NCBI GenBank assembly: GCA_930367215.1
Contig: OV884059.1
Span: forward strand, 152,518,511 to 152,582,510
Length of the DNA stretch: 64,000 nucleotides
DNA from: Pollenia angustigena
Taxonomy: Eukaryota > Arthropoda > Insecta > Diptera > Polleniidae
Direction: 5' to 3'
The position numbers and the translations under genes were made by a program. Shown in pieces: positions 10,660 through 22,859 of this stretch (its first letter is position 1; each line of letters opens with the position of its first letter). The notes beneath the pieces are model-generated. The model saw only the letters and a list, made by a program, of their open reading frames with translations, was not told where the DNA came from and did no database searches.

Positions 10660-11299
10660 CAGTGTTCGGAAAAAACCGTATATTATTTAGCGTTCGGTTT
10701 ACACACCCGAGTACGATATCTTTGTTTAGTGTTTGTGTAGACGAACCGACTCTTAATACCGTTCGTAACTATTTTTAAGAAAGGACCGAACACTATATAG
10801 TGTTTTGTTCTTCGTTAAAAAACAGAACAATTGTAGTGATAATGTAGACAAACTTTATATTTTAATGTTATATAATGTTTCTTTTTTATATTGATAAAGA
10901 AATTAACAAACAAAACATTTTAGCAACGACCGCAGCACCAACAGCTTGTGTATGTGTTTTGTTTGTGTAAAATTAGTTTGCTGGCTTTTCGTTTTTTTAC
11001 GTATGTGTATTTTGTTTTTGTAAAAAATGTTTGATATTTTTTTACCAGCCAAAAGCTACAAACATTACTGAGCCGAACCAAACACGATGAAGTTTGTGGA
11101 TTTTTAACCGAACGGAATAAAATGTTCTCTTCTTTTGTTAAGTTTGATAAAAACAGTATTATTTTTGTGTTCGGAAGATGACTAACAGGGAAACGTTATT
11201 TTTTTAATGGTTTTCTACACAAACACTATAAGCGTTTATGTTTTCCACAAATCTACCGAACACTAAGGAGCGATGTTTAGTGTTTATTTTCGAACACTG
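10660..11299. mobile_element. Complete 640-bp non-autonomous hAT element
   Basis: Terminal inverted repeats CAGTGTTCGGAAAA and CAGTGTTCGAAAAT (minus) are flanked by a perfect 8-bp duplication ATTTAGTA at 10,652-10,659 and 11,300-11,307. CAGTG ends plus 8-bp duplications are diagnostic of hAT. The interior is rich in AGTGTTTGTGTA and CCGAAC-type words near both ends and has no transposase. A fragment of the same family lies at 2036-2130. Confidence 0.85.
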
Positions 11300-11307
11300 A
11301 TTTAGTA

Positions 11308-12594
11308 CCAAAAAAGTACTATTTTATATTATTCAATATAATTTGATCTTTAAAATGTTGCATGTCTGTTACACATCAAACGAAATTTAATACTGAAAGG
11401 TTTTTTTAACACTCGTTTACCTTTCAATCTCCCTCATTTAAACTATGCGTTATTCACTACTTTTACGCAAAATTCTTAAGTAATTATTGTTTGCTAGTTG
11501 GTGTTGATTTTATGGTAAATTACGTGTAAAAAATGCTGTTAATAACAGCAAGAAAATTAAATATAATTTAACATTTCTTTATGCTCTAATTAATTTTATA
11601 AGAAATGTTTTTTTTCTAAAAATGATTAAATAAATTACAGCAAATTATAATTCTTTTATTTTTTAAATTAAATGTAATTTTAAGGGATTTTTAATTCTCT
11701 TTATAAGAAATAACCTTAAATTAAATGAAGATCTAAAACTTAGATCTAATAGGTACTGACTGACACCCAAAGACTCTGTAAAGCCTTATTTTGGCCTTGG
11801 CTTCACTTTTCAGCATTTTCTAAAAAATTTAATTGTTTTGAAATTATTAAAACAAATATGTGTCAAATCAAAATAGTCTTTGAATAATTTCAAAACCTTT
11901 ACCCCGTATGATTTTAGATAATATTATTGTCTGTACAATTTTCTATCGAGAAAGTCTCCTTCTTCTTCTCGATACCGATAAAAATGTTTTGATTTAACGA
12001 AAAGTTTAAATCCAAAGATCTATGATCTATGACTACTAAACAACTACACTTAAAATCTTTTACATTTACAAAAAAATCATCAAATTATTTCATTATTTTT
12101 CTCTAAAGCAGAAACTCCCACGATATACAAAGTTGTTATCCGCTTTTCTGAGAAGTGAAAATGTTCGGAAAAGAACCCCTAAAACCTTGTCAATTACGTA
12201 TTGCATTGTTTTTTTTTAACTGCTGACTAAAACAAAGTTTAATTAAATTTGATTTGAATTTGCTGATTTTTTTTTTTTAATGTAATTCATGTAACTTACT
12301 AACTAATCGATAACAATAAAACTAATGTTAACAACAACAAAAGGGAAAAGCAAAACGCTAAAGAAAATTTGTATTGTTTTTGCTCAGTAGACACAAACAA
12401 AGGCAACCTTCAGAAACCAAGGGAAACCATTTACACCAACAACGACAGTGACACCCCCAAAAGTTATATTACATGCACAAACTTATGAGGCCTACAGTGG
12501 GTTAAAAAAATGCAATACAAAAAAAAATATATTCTAAGACTCTTATTAACCGAGAATAAAGAAGACGTTCAGCCCATTTAAGAAAACATACTAG
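11308..12594. other. AT-rich DNA, nothing recognised
   Basis: About 1.3 kb without supported genes or repeats shared within the window. Poly-T/A tracts and short chance frames only. Confidence 0.4.
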
Positions 12595-12660
12595 AATCTC
12601 TAGTGGGAATCGAACTTGCAACCCTCGCACTGACTACTAACTAGCCTTCCACGGATTTTT
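12500..12660 (-). repeat. tRNA-derived SINE or tRNA relic
   Basis: On the minus strand the sequence AGTCAGTGCGAGGGTTGC followed by AAGTTCGATTCCCAC contains a near-perfect RNA polymerase III B box (GTTCGATTCC). A weak A-box-like GGCTAGTTAGTAG lies upstream. The T-stem does not pair properly, so it is not a functional tRNA. An AT-rich tail follows. Confidence 0.4.
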
Positions 12661-12886
12661 CAAGTAAACAGTGTTATTTTCCAAAAATAAAAAATTTAAT
12701 TTAATTGAAATTTTAATGAATAATAAATAGGCTTAAGTTTGATTTTTTTTTTTTTTTGTGGAACTCAGAATACTGATATGTTTTATATATTAAAAAGATA
12801 TAAAACAAAGAAATGGCAATTCCAAAGATTTTTAACATGCCAGTCTGCCCATCAGGAGGTATTGAACATACTTGAGTCGCCACGAT

Positions 12887-14083
12887 CCCAACAAACACGA
12901 AGTCAAACTTTTGATATGATTTATCATTTGACATCAAACACAGTTCTCAAACGTTTTTCAATTGTTTGATTTTAACATTTGAATTCAAATTGATAATGAT
13001 TTAAAAATAAACATTTGCCATCAAATGTTTTATCAATTTTATGTCAAATTGATATCAAATGTTAAATTAAAATCAAAACTAAACTTGGCGTATAAAGCGA
13101 AAAATTAATGTAAACATTAAAAATGGCGATTAAAGCTACATTTTTACTTCGTGGTTAAATGTGTTTTATTGTGAAAAATAAAAATTGTTGAGTAATTACA
13201 ATGATTAAAGAACACGAATTAAAAAAAAAGATAAAACGGGAAAGTGAAGAAATTATAAGTTTATTGTATGATCGCGGTGCTCCTTCTCAAAATTAAAAGG
13301 GAGCCAATTATTCCAAGCGGTAACTAGAATGAGTAAAGAGGCCTAATAGAAGGTCTTAGTTAGCAGTCACAAGCAATCAGAAGCCCTTCTCACCGCATTC
13401 CATACTTATTTATTTTTTACACAGGTTGTCATTGGGCGCAAGGCCTTCCACACTTCCTTTAAAAACAACTTCGATCCCTTCCAAAAGAAGGGAGTAAGGA
13501 AGGTCACTAAAAATAAAAAGTAAATAAAACTGAACACCTTCCTTTCTCCCCTCACAGAGAAGGGAGTAGCGAATGTGCACTGAATATTTCAGAAGGTCTT
13601 TTAAAAAGAAGTTTATGCCTTCTAGAAGGCATACTTCTCAAGGCAGGATATCATGCGAAGCGAATCTTTTAGAAAGGAGTATAGAGGCCTTCAAAAAGGC
13701 CTGCCACTTGCGGTCCTTTCAATATTTACCGCTGGGTTTCGTCTTTGGCAGAATTAGGTTACGGAAAAAATTTTATTTCATCTTTAAGCTATAGGACCGA
13801 ATGTTTAATTCACAGTTTATTTAAATAAATAATGAACTTAAAATAAAAAAATATAATATTATTATTTATGTTCCACGTTGTATTATAATCCACATTTAAA
13901 AAACATTTGAGAATTACGTTTGATAGCAAGTTGAAAATAAAGGCATTTTTTAATTTGAAAATAATTTCCCCTTTTGGTTGGCAACGCTATGATTTTCAAA
14001 TCATTATCAAACCTTTGTCGCTTGAGAAAACTTTTGATTTCAAATCATTTTCAATTTGATATCAAATCTCCGTGTTTGTTGGG
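12887..14083. mobile_element. TIR element, about 1.2 kb (CCCAACAAACACG ends)
   Basis: CCCAACAAACACG at 12,887 is inverted at about 14,071-14,083. The arms continue inward as variants of TTTGATATCAAAT and TCAAATGATTT on both sides for over 100 bases. The centre (13,262-13,790) is GC-richer with repeated GAAGG/CCTTC words and may be a separate insertion. No transposase is readable. Confidence 0.55.
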
Positions 14084-14399
14084 ATAGCACGCCTAAACAT
14101 TAGCTTCCCAGTAACAATAAAAACTTAGTATATGTTGGAAGAGAGCTATAATGGAAATTGTTTCCTTTTAGAGGACTGATTAGACCCTAAAATGGAACCA
14201 CATGACAATAGTATGTTTTGTTACCCCCTGACCATTTGAAAAAATAAATGTTTTCTAAATGTGGATAGTGTTAAGAAACAAGATTCACCACCACTACACA
14301 AAATATACGGACGACAAATGGCAGCCCCATTATTTTAGGTCCTGCTGCAGCAGACCAATAATCTACTTAGCTGGAACAACAACCGAGTAACGAAACTAA

Positions 14400-14540
14400 A
14401 ATAACATTACTGAATGGATCAATGCTAAAAGAACTAAGACAGAGAAATCTTATATGGGAAGAAGCGAAAACAGCTGGAACAAATCGTGTAAGATGGAGAT
14501 GCTTTCTGGAAGCCGCACGCTTGCGAAGGGGCGAAAAAAA
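14400..14540 (+). pseudogene. 3' end fragment of a LINE-type reading frame
   Basis: A short plus-strand frame reads ...LRQRNLIWEEAKTAGTNR then VRWRCFLEAARLRRGE. The W-x-E-A-K...A...R-x-x-W-R spacing resembles the C-terminal tail of some insect non-LTR retrotransposon polyproteins. Nothing else of the element (endonuclease, reverse transcriptase) is present. It ends exactly where the tandem duplication at 14,541 begins. The identification rests on a short pattern only. Confidence 0.4.
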
Positions 14541-17037
14541 ACATATGAATTCATTAAAACCTTTACTTAAAGCAAAAAAATCTTGGTCATACATTTTTAC
14601 AAATACCAACAAGGGGATATGGGCACAAAGCTCTCTTTTTGCCACGTCACGTCAACTAGGAGTTTTTCTTGTATTTTAGAACCACGTTGCTCAAATTTTT
14701 CCTCTCTTTCACTAAAGGAAAACTTAGTTGCGATCTACACCCAAATGCAAAAAAGTAAATAATATTTTCATTATTCTTTGAGGAAAAATTTAAAATGATT
14801 GGTGACGTTACGTGACAAAAACTAGACATTTCTGTGGAAATACCAATACATATGTGTTAGAAAATATGCTTAAATTTTAAGTAACAAACATAAATCGGCC
14901 GATTTCAGATCGGTTTTTGCTGCAAATGCGAAAGTTTTATTGTTTGCTTGAATAACTGAGTATCAGCATTTTAAAATTTGTTTAAAACACGGACCATTTG
15001 GTATCAAAGTCGAAATTATTAAACTATGAAGATGATCTATCGTTGGGGTCCAGGGATTGCAAACACCATTTTCATAGAAAAGATTTCCAAGGAAAGGTTA
15101 TCTACGAAAATCAAATCCATACCAATTTCTATATAAATAAATTTATGTTGAACTTGAGCCATGTAGATAAGTAGATAAATAGTTACTGATCTTACTATAT
15201 GGATCTGCTATCGAAACTACTAAAGGGCAAAATATACCACACAAAAGGTTTGGCTAACACATTTTTTGTTTCTCTTTCTGTTTGCCAGTTAGTCTGTGTT
15301 CATACGGCTCATGTCTTATTGACAAGATTGCTACTCTATTGGCGAGAGGGACGAGGGGAAAAGAAACGAGTACACAGATGCATGTACTGACTTTAAGTTT
15401 TACTTTTTCATTGTTTAATTTTGTTTTTGTTTTCAATATCAAATAAAGCAAAATAAAAAACATGTCGTCAACATGACATGAATCATTTGAACGCCAATTC
15501 ATGTTCAAAGAAGAAAAAGGAAGAATCTCGTCAATAAGATATGAGCCGTATGAACTCAGACTTAGCAACAAAATCATATTTCGAACCAACATTAATTTTG
15601 CACATTTGTTTTGTTCTCAATGAATGAAAACGACGATTGTGCTGCGGCAGTTTTATTCGCTATTTGTGTACAACGAAGGAATAATAATAAAAAAGAAGGG
15701 AACATAATTTGGAGTAAAGAGTGGTTTAAACAACGTGCTATTTGGTGGCTTTAAATTCGAATTTACGGATGAAAATGATTTTAATGCTTCTATTTCTACA
15801 TCTTCACACTGAAATGATTACATTCAACACTAGACACCACAAAAAATTTGCCAAATATCCAACAAGTCTGCCAAATATTTTTTATTTTTCTTTGAAGGTT
15901 TGTCCACAAACACAAAACATTTGTACAAACTTAAAATGTTGACATGTTTGCCAAGCAATTTGTTTGGTTTACTTTAGCTCTTAAGTTAAGTCAATTTTTT
16001 TTTTAGAATATATTAAAGACTCCACGAAATTTTTTCTATCATTGGTCCACCTTAAGCTCTTAAAAATTCTAATATACGGGCAATATGTTCGTGTAAATAT
16101 AAATTACTTTGATTATGAATGTAATCCATGGCCAAAAATTTTACTAATCCTGTACCCATGTTCTGTAACTATAGTGAGAACTTCTCGCGTCGAAAAGATG
16201 TGACACAAAATATTCCATCGTTTCTCGAAAAGTGAGAAAAAAGTGTGTCTGTAACTCATGTCGAAAACTATCAAAAGAGATTACGTCGTTACGTTATAAA
16301 TGTCATAATATTCCACTCGAAGCCGATGTGACATTGCAGACATTGAAAACGCCAGTAACAAATAACGTTGACGGCGACCAAAATTTACTAAAATTGAAAA
16401 TTTTTCAACGACGGCGGCGAAATTAGAACCGTCGGCTTTACCAAATAATGTAAAGTGCGACTTTAATGTTTGTTGTTTGCAAACGATTTAAAAACATTCG
16501 TATATTTTATATAAATGTTAAAAGCAAAATAATTAAACAATAAAAAAATGTGCCAAGAACAAAATATTATTATTATTATTATTCTTTGTATTTTGCATTT
16601 TTAAGTGTTTTTTGGTGTTACAAGTTTTTCTCGCCCCGTTTTTATACGTGAGTTTATTTGACAGTTCAAAGCGGAAACTTTTCGCACAAAAATATTACAG
16701 ACACACTTTTTCTGAAATTTGGCGAGTAATTTCCTTACGTGACAGCTGGTACTCGCCAAAAAAAGTTGCAGATACAGTTTAGTGAGAAAAACAGCTGTTT
16801 GTTTCAATTTATGGCATTTCTGTTTCATTTCACACATTTCAATCGAAAAGTTTACTGACGCGAGAGTTACAGAACATGGGCACTGATAAAGCTCCTAAAA
16901 GCTTTAACCCTGGAATATGATTTGGCATCAAGTATGAAAACGAAATAAAATTCGGGATAATTAATCACACGCTCCGATAGCTTTGATATGGTACTATTTG
17001 GAAGGCCTTGCTAATAATCCCTCATTCCTTCTTGATT
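14541..17037 (+). repeat. Tandem duplication, copy A (with a 730-bp insertion)
   Basis: The unit starts ACATATGAATTCATTAAAAC and ends at CTCATTCCTTCTTGATT. It is nearly identical to 17,048-18,820, with a few substitutions and small indels. Without the insertion at 16,153-16,882 plus its 3-bp duplication the unit is about 1764 bp. It has no inverted ends and no convincing gene. Frames of 60-150 codons occur, but the longest (minus, 17,652-18,101 in copy B) is cut by a stop in copy A, which argues against coding. Confidence 0.85.
16153..16882. mobile_element. 730-bp TIR element inserted in copy A, CTG target duplication
   Basis: Ends TACCCATGTTCTGTAACT and (inverted) TGCCCATGTTCTGTAACT are flanked by CTG at 16,150-16,152 and 16,883-16,885. 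Copy B reads straight through (AATCCTGATAAAGC at about 18,661-18,674), giving the empty site. A second inverted pair, AAAAAGTGTGTCTGTAAC, lies inside at 16,238-16,255 and 16,690-16,707. A 3-bp duplication suggests a PIF/Harbinger-like element, although CTG is not the usual TWA. Confidence 0.75.
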
Positions 17038-17047
17038 ATAAAAAAAC

Positions 17048-18820
17048 ACATATGAATTCATTAAAACCTTTTCTTAAAGCAAAAAAATCTTGGTCATACA
17101 TTTTTACAAATACCAACAAGGGAATATGGGCACAAAGCTCTCTTTTTGTCACGTCACGTCACCTAGCAGTTTTTCTTGTATTTTAGAACCACGTTGCTCA
17201 AATTTTTCCTCTCTTTCACTAAAGGAAAACTTAGTTGCGCTCTACACCCAAATGCAAAAAAGTAAAGTTAATATTTTCATTATTCTTTGAGAAAAAATTT
17301 AAAATGATTGGTGACGTTACGTGACAAAAAGTAGACATTTCTGTGGAAATACCAATACATATGTGTTAGAAAATATGCTTAAATTTTAAGTAACAAACAT
17401 AAATAAGACGATTTCAGATCGGTTTTTGCTGCAAATGCGAAAGTTTTATTGTTTGCTTGAATAACTGAGTATCAGCATTTTAAAATTTGTTTAAAACACG
17501 GACCATTTGGTACCAAAGTCGAAATTGTTAAACTATGAAGATGATCTATCGTTGGGGTCCAGGGATGGCAAACACAGTTTTCATAGAAATGATTTCCAAG
17601 GAAAGGTTATCTACGAAAATCAAATCCATACCAATTTCTATATAAATAAATTTATGTTGAACTTGAGCCATGTAGGTAAGTAGATAAATAGTTACTGATC
17701 TTACTATATGGATCTGCTATCGAAACTACTAAAGGGCAAAATATACCACACAAAAGGTTTGGGAAACACATTTTTTGTTTCTCTTTCTGTTTGCCAGTTA
17801 GTCTGTGTTCATACGGCTCATGTCTTATTGACAAGATTGCTACTCTATTGGCGAGAGGGACGAGGGGAAAAGAAACGAGTACACAGATGCATGTACTGAC
17901 TTTAAGTTTTACTTTTTCATTGTTTAATTTTGTTTTTGTTTTCAATATCAAATAAAGCAAAATAAAAAACATGTCGTCAACATGACATGAATCATTTGAA
18001 CGCCAATTCATGTTCAAAGAAGAAAAAGGAAGAATCTTGTCAATAAGATATGAGCCGTATGAACTCAGACTTAGCAACAAAATCATATTTCGAACCAACA
18101 TTAATTTTGCACATTTGTTTTGTTCTCAATGAATGAAAACGACGATTGTGCTGCGGCAGTTTTATTCGCTATTTGTGTACAACGAAGGAATAAAAATAAA
18201 AAAGAAGGGAACATAATTTGGAGTAAAGAGTGGTTTAAACAACGTGCTATTTGGTGGCTTTAAATTCGAATTTACGGATGAAAATGATTTTAATGCTTCT
18301 ATTTCTACATCTTCACACTGAAATGATTACATTCAACACTAGACACCACAAAAAATTTGCCAAATATCCAACAAGTCTGCCAAATATTGAAAATTTTTTA
18401 TATTTCTTTGAATGTTTGTCCACAAACACAAAACATTTGTACAAACTTAAAATGTTGACATGTTTGCCAAGCAATTTGTTTGGTTTACTTTAGCCCTTAA
18501 GTTAAGTCAATTTTTTTTTAAGAATATATTAAAGACTCCACGAAATTTTTTCTAGCATTGGTCCACCTTAAGCTCTTAAACATTTTAATATACGGGCAAT
18601 ATTTTCGTGTAAATATAAATTACTTTGATTATGAATGTAATCCATGGCCAAAAATTTTACTAATCCTGATAAAGCTCCTAAAAGCTTTAACCCTGGAATA
18701 TGATTTGGAATCAAGTATGAAAACAAAATGAAATTCGGGATAATTAATCACACGCTCCGATAGCTTTGATATGGTACTATTTGGAAGGCCTTGCTAATTA
18801 TCCCTCATTCCTCCTTGATT
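17048..18820 (+). repeat. Tandem duplication, copy B (about 1.77 kb)
   Basis: Head-to-tail second copy of 14,541-17,037. It lacks the 730-bp element and carries a few small indels, such as extra bases near 18,390. Confidence 0.85.
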
Positions 18821-19509
18821 GTACTAAAAAAAAATAAAGAAGTTGATGCTCTGGGACCAAGTTACGGTATTCGATATGACCGAAATCACAAAACAATCTA
18901 AATGGGAATTTCGAATACAGTAATTTGGCCTCTGGAAATTTGAAATTTTATGAGTTTTAATATTTTATAAAAATATTTCCATTTATAACTTCATAATTTG
19001 AGGGCCTTCTTGTTTAATTAGAAGTAGTAAACGTTGCATTAATTAAAAAAATCGTTGGAGATTTAAATCTCCTTCGATTGATTTCCAGAACATGGCCGTA
19101 TTTTGATAATACTCGTAGCAAGTATAACTTCTCTCAGTACTCTTATATAAATTATGTTGAAAATGTTTTAATGATTTAATTCCTTTACGTACCTGACTAA
19201 AAAGTAAAGTGTAATGAACCACATACATATTTATAAGAAGAGAAATTTTATGGTCACTTTATTTTTTAATTAACATAATGACTATATTTGTGTGATTAAA
19301 CTACACTGCCAAAATTGGAGGAATGTGTAGGCGCGTGCAGTAAAAAGCCAACCGCAATAAAAGAAATTAACATTTAAGAAAAATAAAAAATGAACCAAAT
19401 AAAGTTTGTAGTATTAACTAACAAAGAAATAAATTTCTAATCTTACTAAAAGCATCAGAATGATAAATTAAACGTGTAAGAACTTTTTCAGAAAATGAAT
19501 TGAGTATCA
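18821..19509. other. AT-rich DNA, nothing recognised
   Basis: No supported gene or repeat. Confidence 0.35.
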
Positions 19510-19701
19510 TATATATTATTTCTAAAGCACTTTTTTTTGTCGGTTGCAAATATCTCCCATACCACCACATCAAATTTAATGAATGATATCTCATTTTAAA
19601 GCTTATTTCTAACACTAATGACGAAAAATAATTAGAAATTGAAAAATTAATATTTTTATTGATAAAAATTACGGTGCGAAATATTCGCACGGGTCATCTA
19701 G
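19510..19701 (+). mobile_element. 3' end of a Helitron family (GTGCGAA hairpin)
   Basis: Ends with the hairpin GTGCGAAATATTCGCAC, then GGGTCATCTAG|T. The preceding about 170 bases match, inverted, 56,504-56,738. Hairpin + CTAG|T is a Helitron 3' terminus. The 5' end was not found. Confidence 0.6.
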
Positions 19702-20539
19702 TCAAAATGAATACAAAAATGATTAATTTGGACAGATTTTGGCTAAAAATTTAGCAAAGAAAAGAAATCTGACATATACTTTTTAAAAAATATTTGCCTA
19801 TATGTAGGTATGTATGTATATAAAATATATAATAGCAAAAATTGTCGCTAATTAATATTTTTGATGTTTAAAATAAAATACAGCATTTGATTGGGTCTCA
19901 ATAAAGCATTAACCCCAAAATTGATGTATAGCTTATATACATTTTGCGACTTTAGGACCACAAGGTTCTATTTGCAGCTAAGCTTTGGACCTGGATGTCC
20001 TAAGTTCACGATTTGACAACTTTTTTTATCGAAACAAAACGAGAAACACAAAACTCTAACGAAATCGCTTAAAAAAATAAACCACAAATTCGATTCACGA
20101 AAAACCACAATATGAAAAACAACAAATAGTTAATCCGTCTCAGGACCATATTCTTACCACCACTGTTTGTATAAACATAGAAACAAAAACAGTGAAACGT
20201 GGTTATAGCGAACTTTGGATATAACGAGATAAGTTATTACTACACATCTTCATATTTACTTATTCCCCAAAACAAAAAAATATGTCATACAAATAACTTC
20301 GGTTAGAATCAACTCACTCTCCTCAACACATGTCGCACTGGTTCCTCTAAAGAGAGTCAACAAACAAATTTTTAGTAGAGGCAAAAAACTGTTTTATTAT
20401 TTAAAATATTAACAACGAAAGTTGAAAACAATTATGACATTGTAAAGAAATGCGAGTAAGAAATATACAACGGTAGTTGCTTTTGTAATCTTCTCAGGGA
20501 TTATCTAAAAAAAATGTTTTTTGAGTTGTTTATTTATAG
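19702..20539. other. AT-rich DNA, nothing recognised
   Basis: No supported gene or repeat. Confidence 0.35.
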
Positions 20540-20547
20540 AGTGGTAT

Positions 20548-20743
20548 CAAGGCGAATTGACTAGAAGGTGAGGTCAACTCTACAACTACAATGCTTCTGT
20601 GGTCGGGTTGTCAAAAATATTGCTAGTAAAAAAAACAGGTTTGTTTGCATAAAAAACTAGTTTGTATACAAACTTTGACAACTCGACCACCGAAAAAAAC
20701 ACCACATGTTGACTTGACCCCACTTTCTAGTCAATTCGCCTTG
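20548..20743. mobile_element. 196-bp MITE, CAAGGCGAATTGAC family, copy 1
   Basis: Inverted ends CAAGGCGAATTGACTAGAAG (about 30 bp in all) are flanked by a perfect 8-bp duplication AGTGGTAT at 20,540-20,547 and 20,744-20,751. An 8-bp duplication points to a hAT or P-type mobiliser. A centre like GTCAAAAAT...ACTAGTTTGTATACAAAC is shared with copy 2. Confidence 0.88.
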
Positions 20744-20771
20744 AGTGGTATCATTTCATAAATATAGAAAC

Positions 20772-20961
20772 CAAGGCGAATTGACTAGAAGGTGAGGTCA
20801 ACTCTACAACAACACTGCATCTGTGGTAGTCAAAAATTTTGCTAGTAAAAAAATTGGTTGTTTACATAAAAAACTAGTTTGTATACAAACTTTGACAAGT
20901 CGACCACCGAAAAAAAACACCATATGTTGACTTGACCCCACCTTCTAGTCAATTCGCCTTG
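20772..20961. mobile_element. 190-bp MITE, CAAGGCGAATTGAC family, copy 2
   Basis: Same ends and interior as the copy 28 bases to the left, same orientation, with its own perfect 8-bp duplication ATAGAAAC at 20,764-20,771 and 20,962-20,969. Two independent insertions side by side rather than a tandem duplication. Confidence 0.88.
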
Positions 20962-21224
20962 ATAGAAACAAAGCGAAATATAACAGCACAATAAACCTAC
21001 CTATAACAACTCAAATTTAGTCTCCTATGCTCCAGTGGGAATTAGAGGAAAACAACCAAAAAGAGACAACACAAAATAGAGCATAATCAAAGTAAGCCGT
21101 TGTATTATAAACACTAGCACAACTTAAAATATTTCTCTTTAGTTGAAACAAAATTTATATGAATTCACATTTGGTTGAATTCTGGAGAAACTACTTTTAT
21201 ATCAATAAGAGGGATAGAACTGCA

Positions 21225-21631
21225 TTTTTATACCCACACCACGATAGTGGAGAGAAGGTATTATGCATTTGTGCTGATGTGTGTAACACCTTAAAATATG
21301 GATCCTGGACCCAGGTCGCAAACTGGAAGATACAATTGATAAAATTTGGGACACAGGTTTTATTGGCACAAGCACCAAGCCTATTGAAAATGGGCCGAAT
21401 CGTAGGACCACGAGGGACGATAGGGGGAAATTTCTGCCTCTCAGAAACTATCAAACCGATTTAAATGGAATTTAAAACATAGATAGATCCATATATATAT
21501 ATGTACGCATAAGCATGATTCTCCATGGGTCCCGAATAGGGTGCACTCTCGTAAATATGTTTTGAAATACTGTGGTGTAGGGTAAAATATAGTCGGGCTT
21601 GACCGATTGTATTTCTTACTTGTTTTTTTTT
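21225..21631 (+). repeat. DINE-like dispersed repeat, family A (internally deleted)
   Basis: Head TTTTTATACCCACACCACGA...GTGCTGATGTGTGTAACACC and tail GTCGGGCTTGACCGATTG...CTTACTTG. It is about 260 bases shorter than the copy at 23,387. Confidence 0.65.
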
Positions 21632-22859
21632 TGCGAAAGAGTACCAAAATGATGTCAGATTTTAACAGTTGGTAGATATGACCACTGTTCATCGATTTCT
21701 TGCAAAATGTGAAAATTACAAAATTGTGAGTTGACTCTTTTTAGAAGAACCAGTGTGATGTCTTCTTAAACAATAATGTCTTTTACCAGCTAAAATTTTA
21801 TATACAGGTCTGTCACAGAAATCTATTTCGACCAAAAAAGTGACTGCCTCTGTCAACTACCACAACACAAGTGACTTATTTTGACATTTGTGGTCGCATA
21901 ATATTTCTTAGTGAGCCGCAAATTTGTATGAAAACATGACTGTTGTCGTTCGCTTGCATTGTCGATCGTGCTGTCGTGCGGAAAATTGCTTGTGGGCCGC
22001 AAATCAGCTTTTTGTCGTTCAAAATGTAAGCGAACGATAGCGGTCAATGTCGGGGTCCATTAACATTTTGCAAATTTATTCGTTATGGTTAGTTATAACC
22101 TACTTAAATTATAAGAAACAAAAAACTGTCGGTTCTTTCGATTTTGTTATAACCATGTCCTACTGTAGCTACACAGTTATTACGTATTTTATTTAATTTT
22201 TTCGCTTTGCTCGAATCAGCTGATTTAAAAAAAAAATTAAACAATAATAAACAAAATTGTTTATGACTTTTTTTAACAGCACTATTTATTCAGTTTTTGT
22301 TTAATGTTTGCAATAAACAATGCAATTATTTTATTTTATGTGATATGATGACGGTCGTTAGGTTTATTAGCTTTTTTTAAGCACTGCACTTGCCATTGAA
22401 AATTTACATAAATATTTAATACTTTTTTAAAATATTTTTATGTGTATGTGTAACTTTAATATTGACAATATTCAAATAGATATTTTCACTTTCACAAATT
22501 AAATTTATTAAACACTCGTCACAGGTTCTAGTCGACCGACCGACCGACTGCGTATTAACGAAAAAGTTTCCTAGTGCATCTTTTTAATTAAGGTTTGTTT
22601 AAATTCTCATTGAATGTATTATCGTTTTTTTCGATTGAATCAATTAACAAACGTTAATAAAGCAAAGAATGTATAAACAAATTTAAACGAAATTAACAAA
22701 AACACGTTATGAACTATTCGGTTGCCCGTTTGTCACTCAACTGAAAAATAAGAGTGTTTCGAACTGTAAAAAAACTAGAAACGCGATGATTTTCTGCTTG
22801 TGATGATTTTGGTTTCATTCGTTGGTTGTTGAATGGTTGGTAATAATTTTATTACAGTT
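21632..22859. other. Mostly unassigned DNA with one small inverted repeat and a microsatellite
   Basis: GTCGTTCGCTTGCATT (about 21,950) is roughly inverted near 22,025-22,042. A (CGAC)4-like run sits at about 22,534-22,550. No gene seen. Confidence 0.35.

Noticed and set aside
12595..12660. tRNA gene
   Set aside because: The B box is good, but the T-stem does not pair and no acceptor stem can be drawn; treated as a SINE/tRNA relic.
17652..18101. 149-codon minus-strand open frame in tandem copy B
   Set aside because: The nearly identical copy A has a stop in the same frame, and the residue composition is typical of AT-rich chance frames.
21197..21464. Overlapping 69-101 codon frames on both strands
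   Set aside because: They lie entirely within a DINE-like dispersed repeat (family A).
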